A DNA stretch of 14,727 nucleotides, from assembly GCA_001839685.1 (NCBI GenBank), contig MLAK01001358.1, positions 4,786 through 19,512 of the forward strand, given 5' to 3'. This DNA is from Tritrichomonas foetus. Taxonomy: Eukaryota; Parabasalia; Tritrichomonadida; Tritrichomonadidae. Below are positions 14,624-14,727 of the stretch, in pieces (position 1 is the first letter of the stretch; each line of letters opens with the position of its first letter). Made by a program: the position numbers and the translations under genes. The notes beneath the pieces were generated by a model. The model saw only the letters and a program-made list of their open reading frames with translations, made no database searches and had not been told where the DNA came from.

Positions 14624-14727
14624 ATGAATGAGAAGCCAAAGGGAAGGAGGATATCGAACTGGAAAACTATTGGGATTATTGATGATAATGGTAATGTAAC
14701 ATCTGTGTTTAGATTGAATAATTTAGG
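14624..14727 (+). CDS. Possible 5' end of an unrecognised gene, running off the window
   Basis: From the ATG at 14624, right after an in-frame TAA, the frame stays open for 34 codons to the window end. The residues look protein-like and mixed (RRISNWKTIGIIDDNGNVTS) rather than a translated repeat. No initiator-like motif is seen upstream, and no family can be recognised from so few residues. An accidental short frame cannot be excluded. Confidence 0.3.
   Translation, partial: MNEKPKGRRISNWKTIGIIDDNGNVTSVFRLNNL

Noticed and set aside
1..14727. tRNA, rRNA or CRISPR arrays
   Set aside because: I scanned by eye for T-arm (GTTCRANNC) contexts with matching acceptor stems, rRNA-like GC islands, and spaced repeats with unique spacers. 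None were found.

Overview
The window looks like nuclear DNA of a flagellated anaerobic protist, most likely a parabasalid (trichomonad such as Tritrichomonas or Trichomonas). The evidence: the DNA is AT-rich, the genes are compact, and I found no convincing introns. TCA[TC][TA] initiator-like motifs lie 6-26 nt upstream of several start codons. Many stop codons sit inside a TAAA context, the trichomonad-type poly(A) signal. The gene set joins flagellar/transition-zone proteins (B9D2, IQCH) with a Tim44-like import protein expected in hydrogenosomes. The species cannot be fixed from the sequence alone.

Layout: 1-830 holds no supported gene. From 845 to 4231 lies a Tup1-like WD40 corepressor gene, split near its 5' end by a 2,062-bp DNA transposon of the pogo/Tc1-mariner class (1008-3069). 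The element has perfect 42-bp terminal inverted repeats and a TA target duplication. Its transposase, on the minus strand, is broken by one frameshift at an A7 run. After it come a candidate structured RNA (about 4386-4512), a Tim44-like gene (4604-5578), an 11-copy 14-bp minisatellite (5691-5844), B9D2 (minus), a small C2H2 zinc-finger gene (plus), a second large hairpin that may be an RNA gene (7388-7523), TRAPPC5 (plus), an unrecognised small membrane protein (minus), IQCH (plus), ADAT1/Tad1 (plus, with no usable ATG) and ribosomal stalk protein P1 (minus). The right end has a 59-bp duplication at 120-bp spacing and the possible start of another gene running off the window.

The genes are not an operon and do not form one pathway. 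They are ordinary eukaryotic housekeeping genes with their own promoters: transcriptional repression (Tup1), organelle protein import (Tim44), cilium/flagellum structure (B9D2, IQCH), vesicle tethering (TRAPPC5), tRNA editing (ADAT1) and translation (P1). The points most worth following up are the apparently recent transposon insertion, whose precise removal restores the Tup1-like frame, and the two intergenic hairpins, which look like unannotated structured RNAs.
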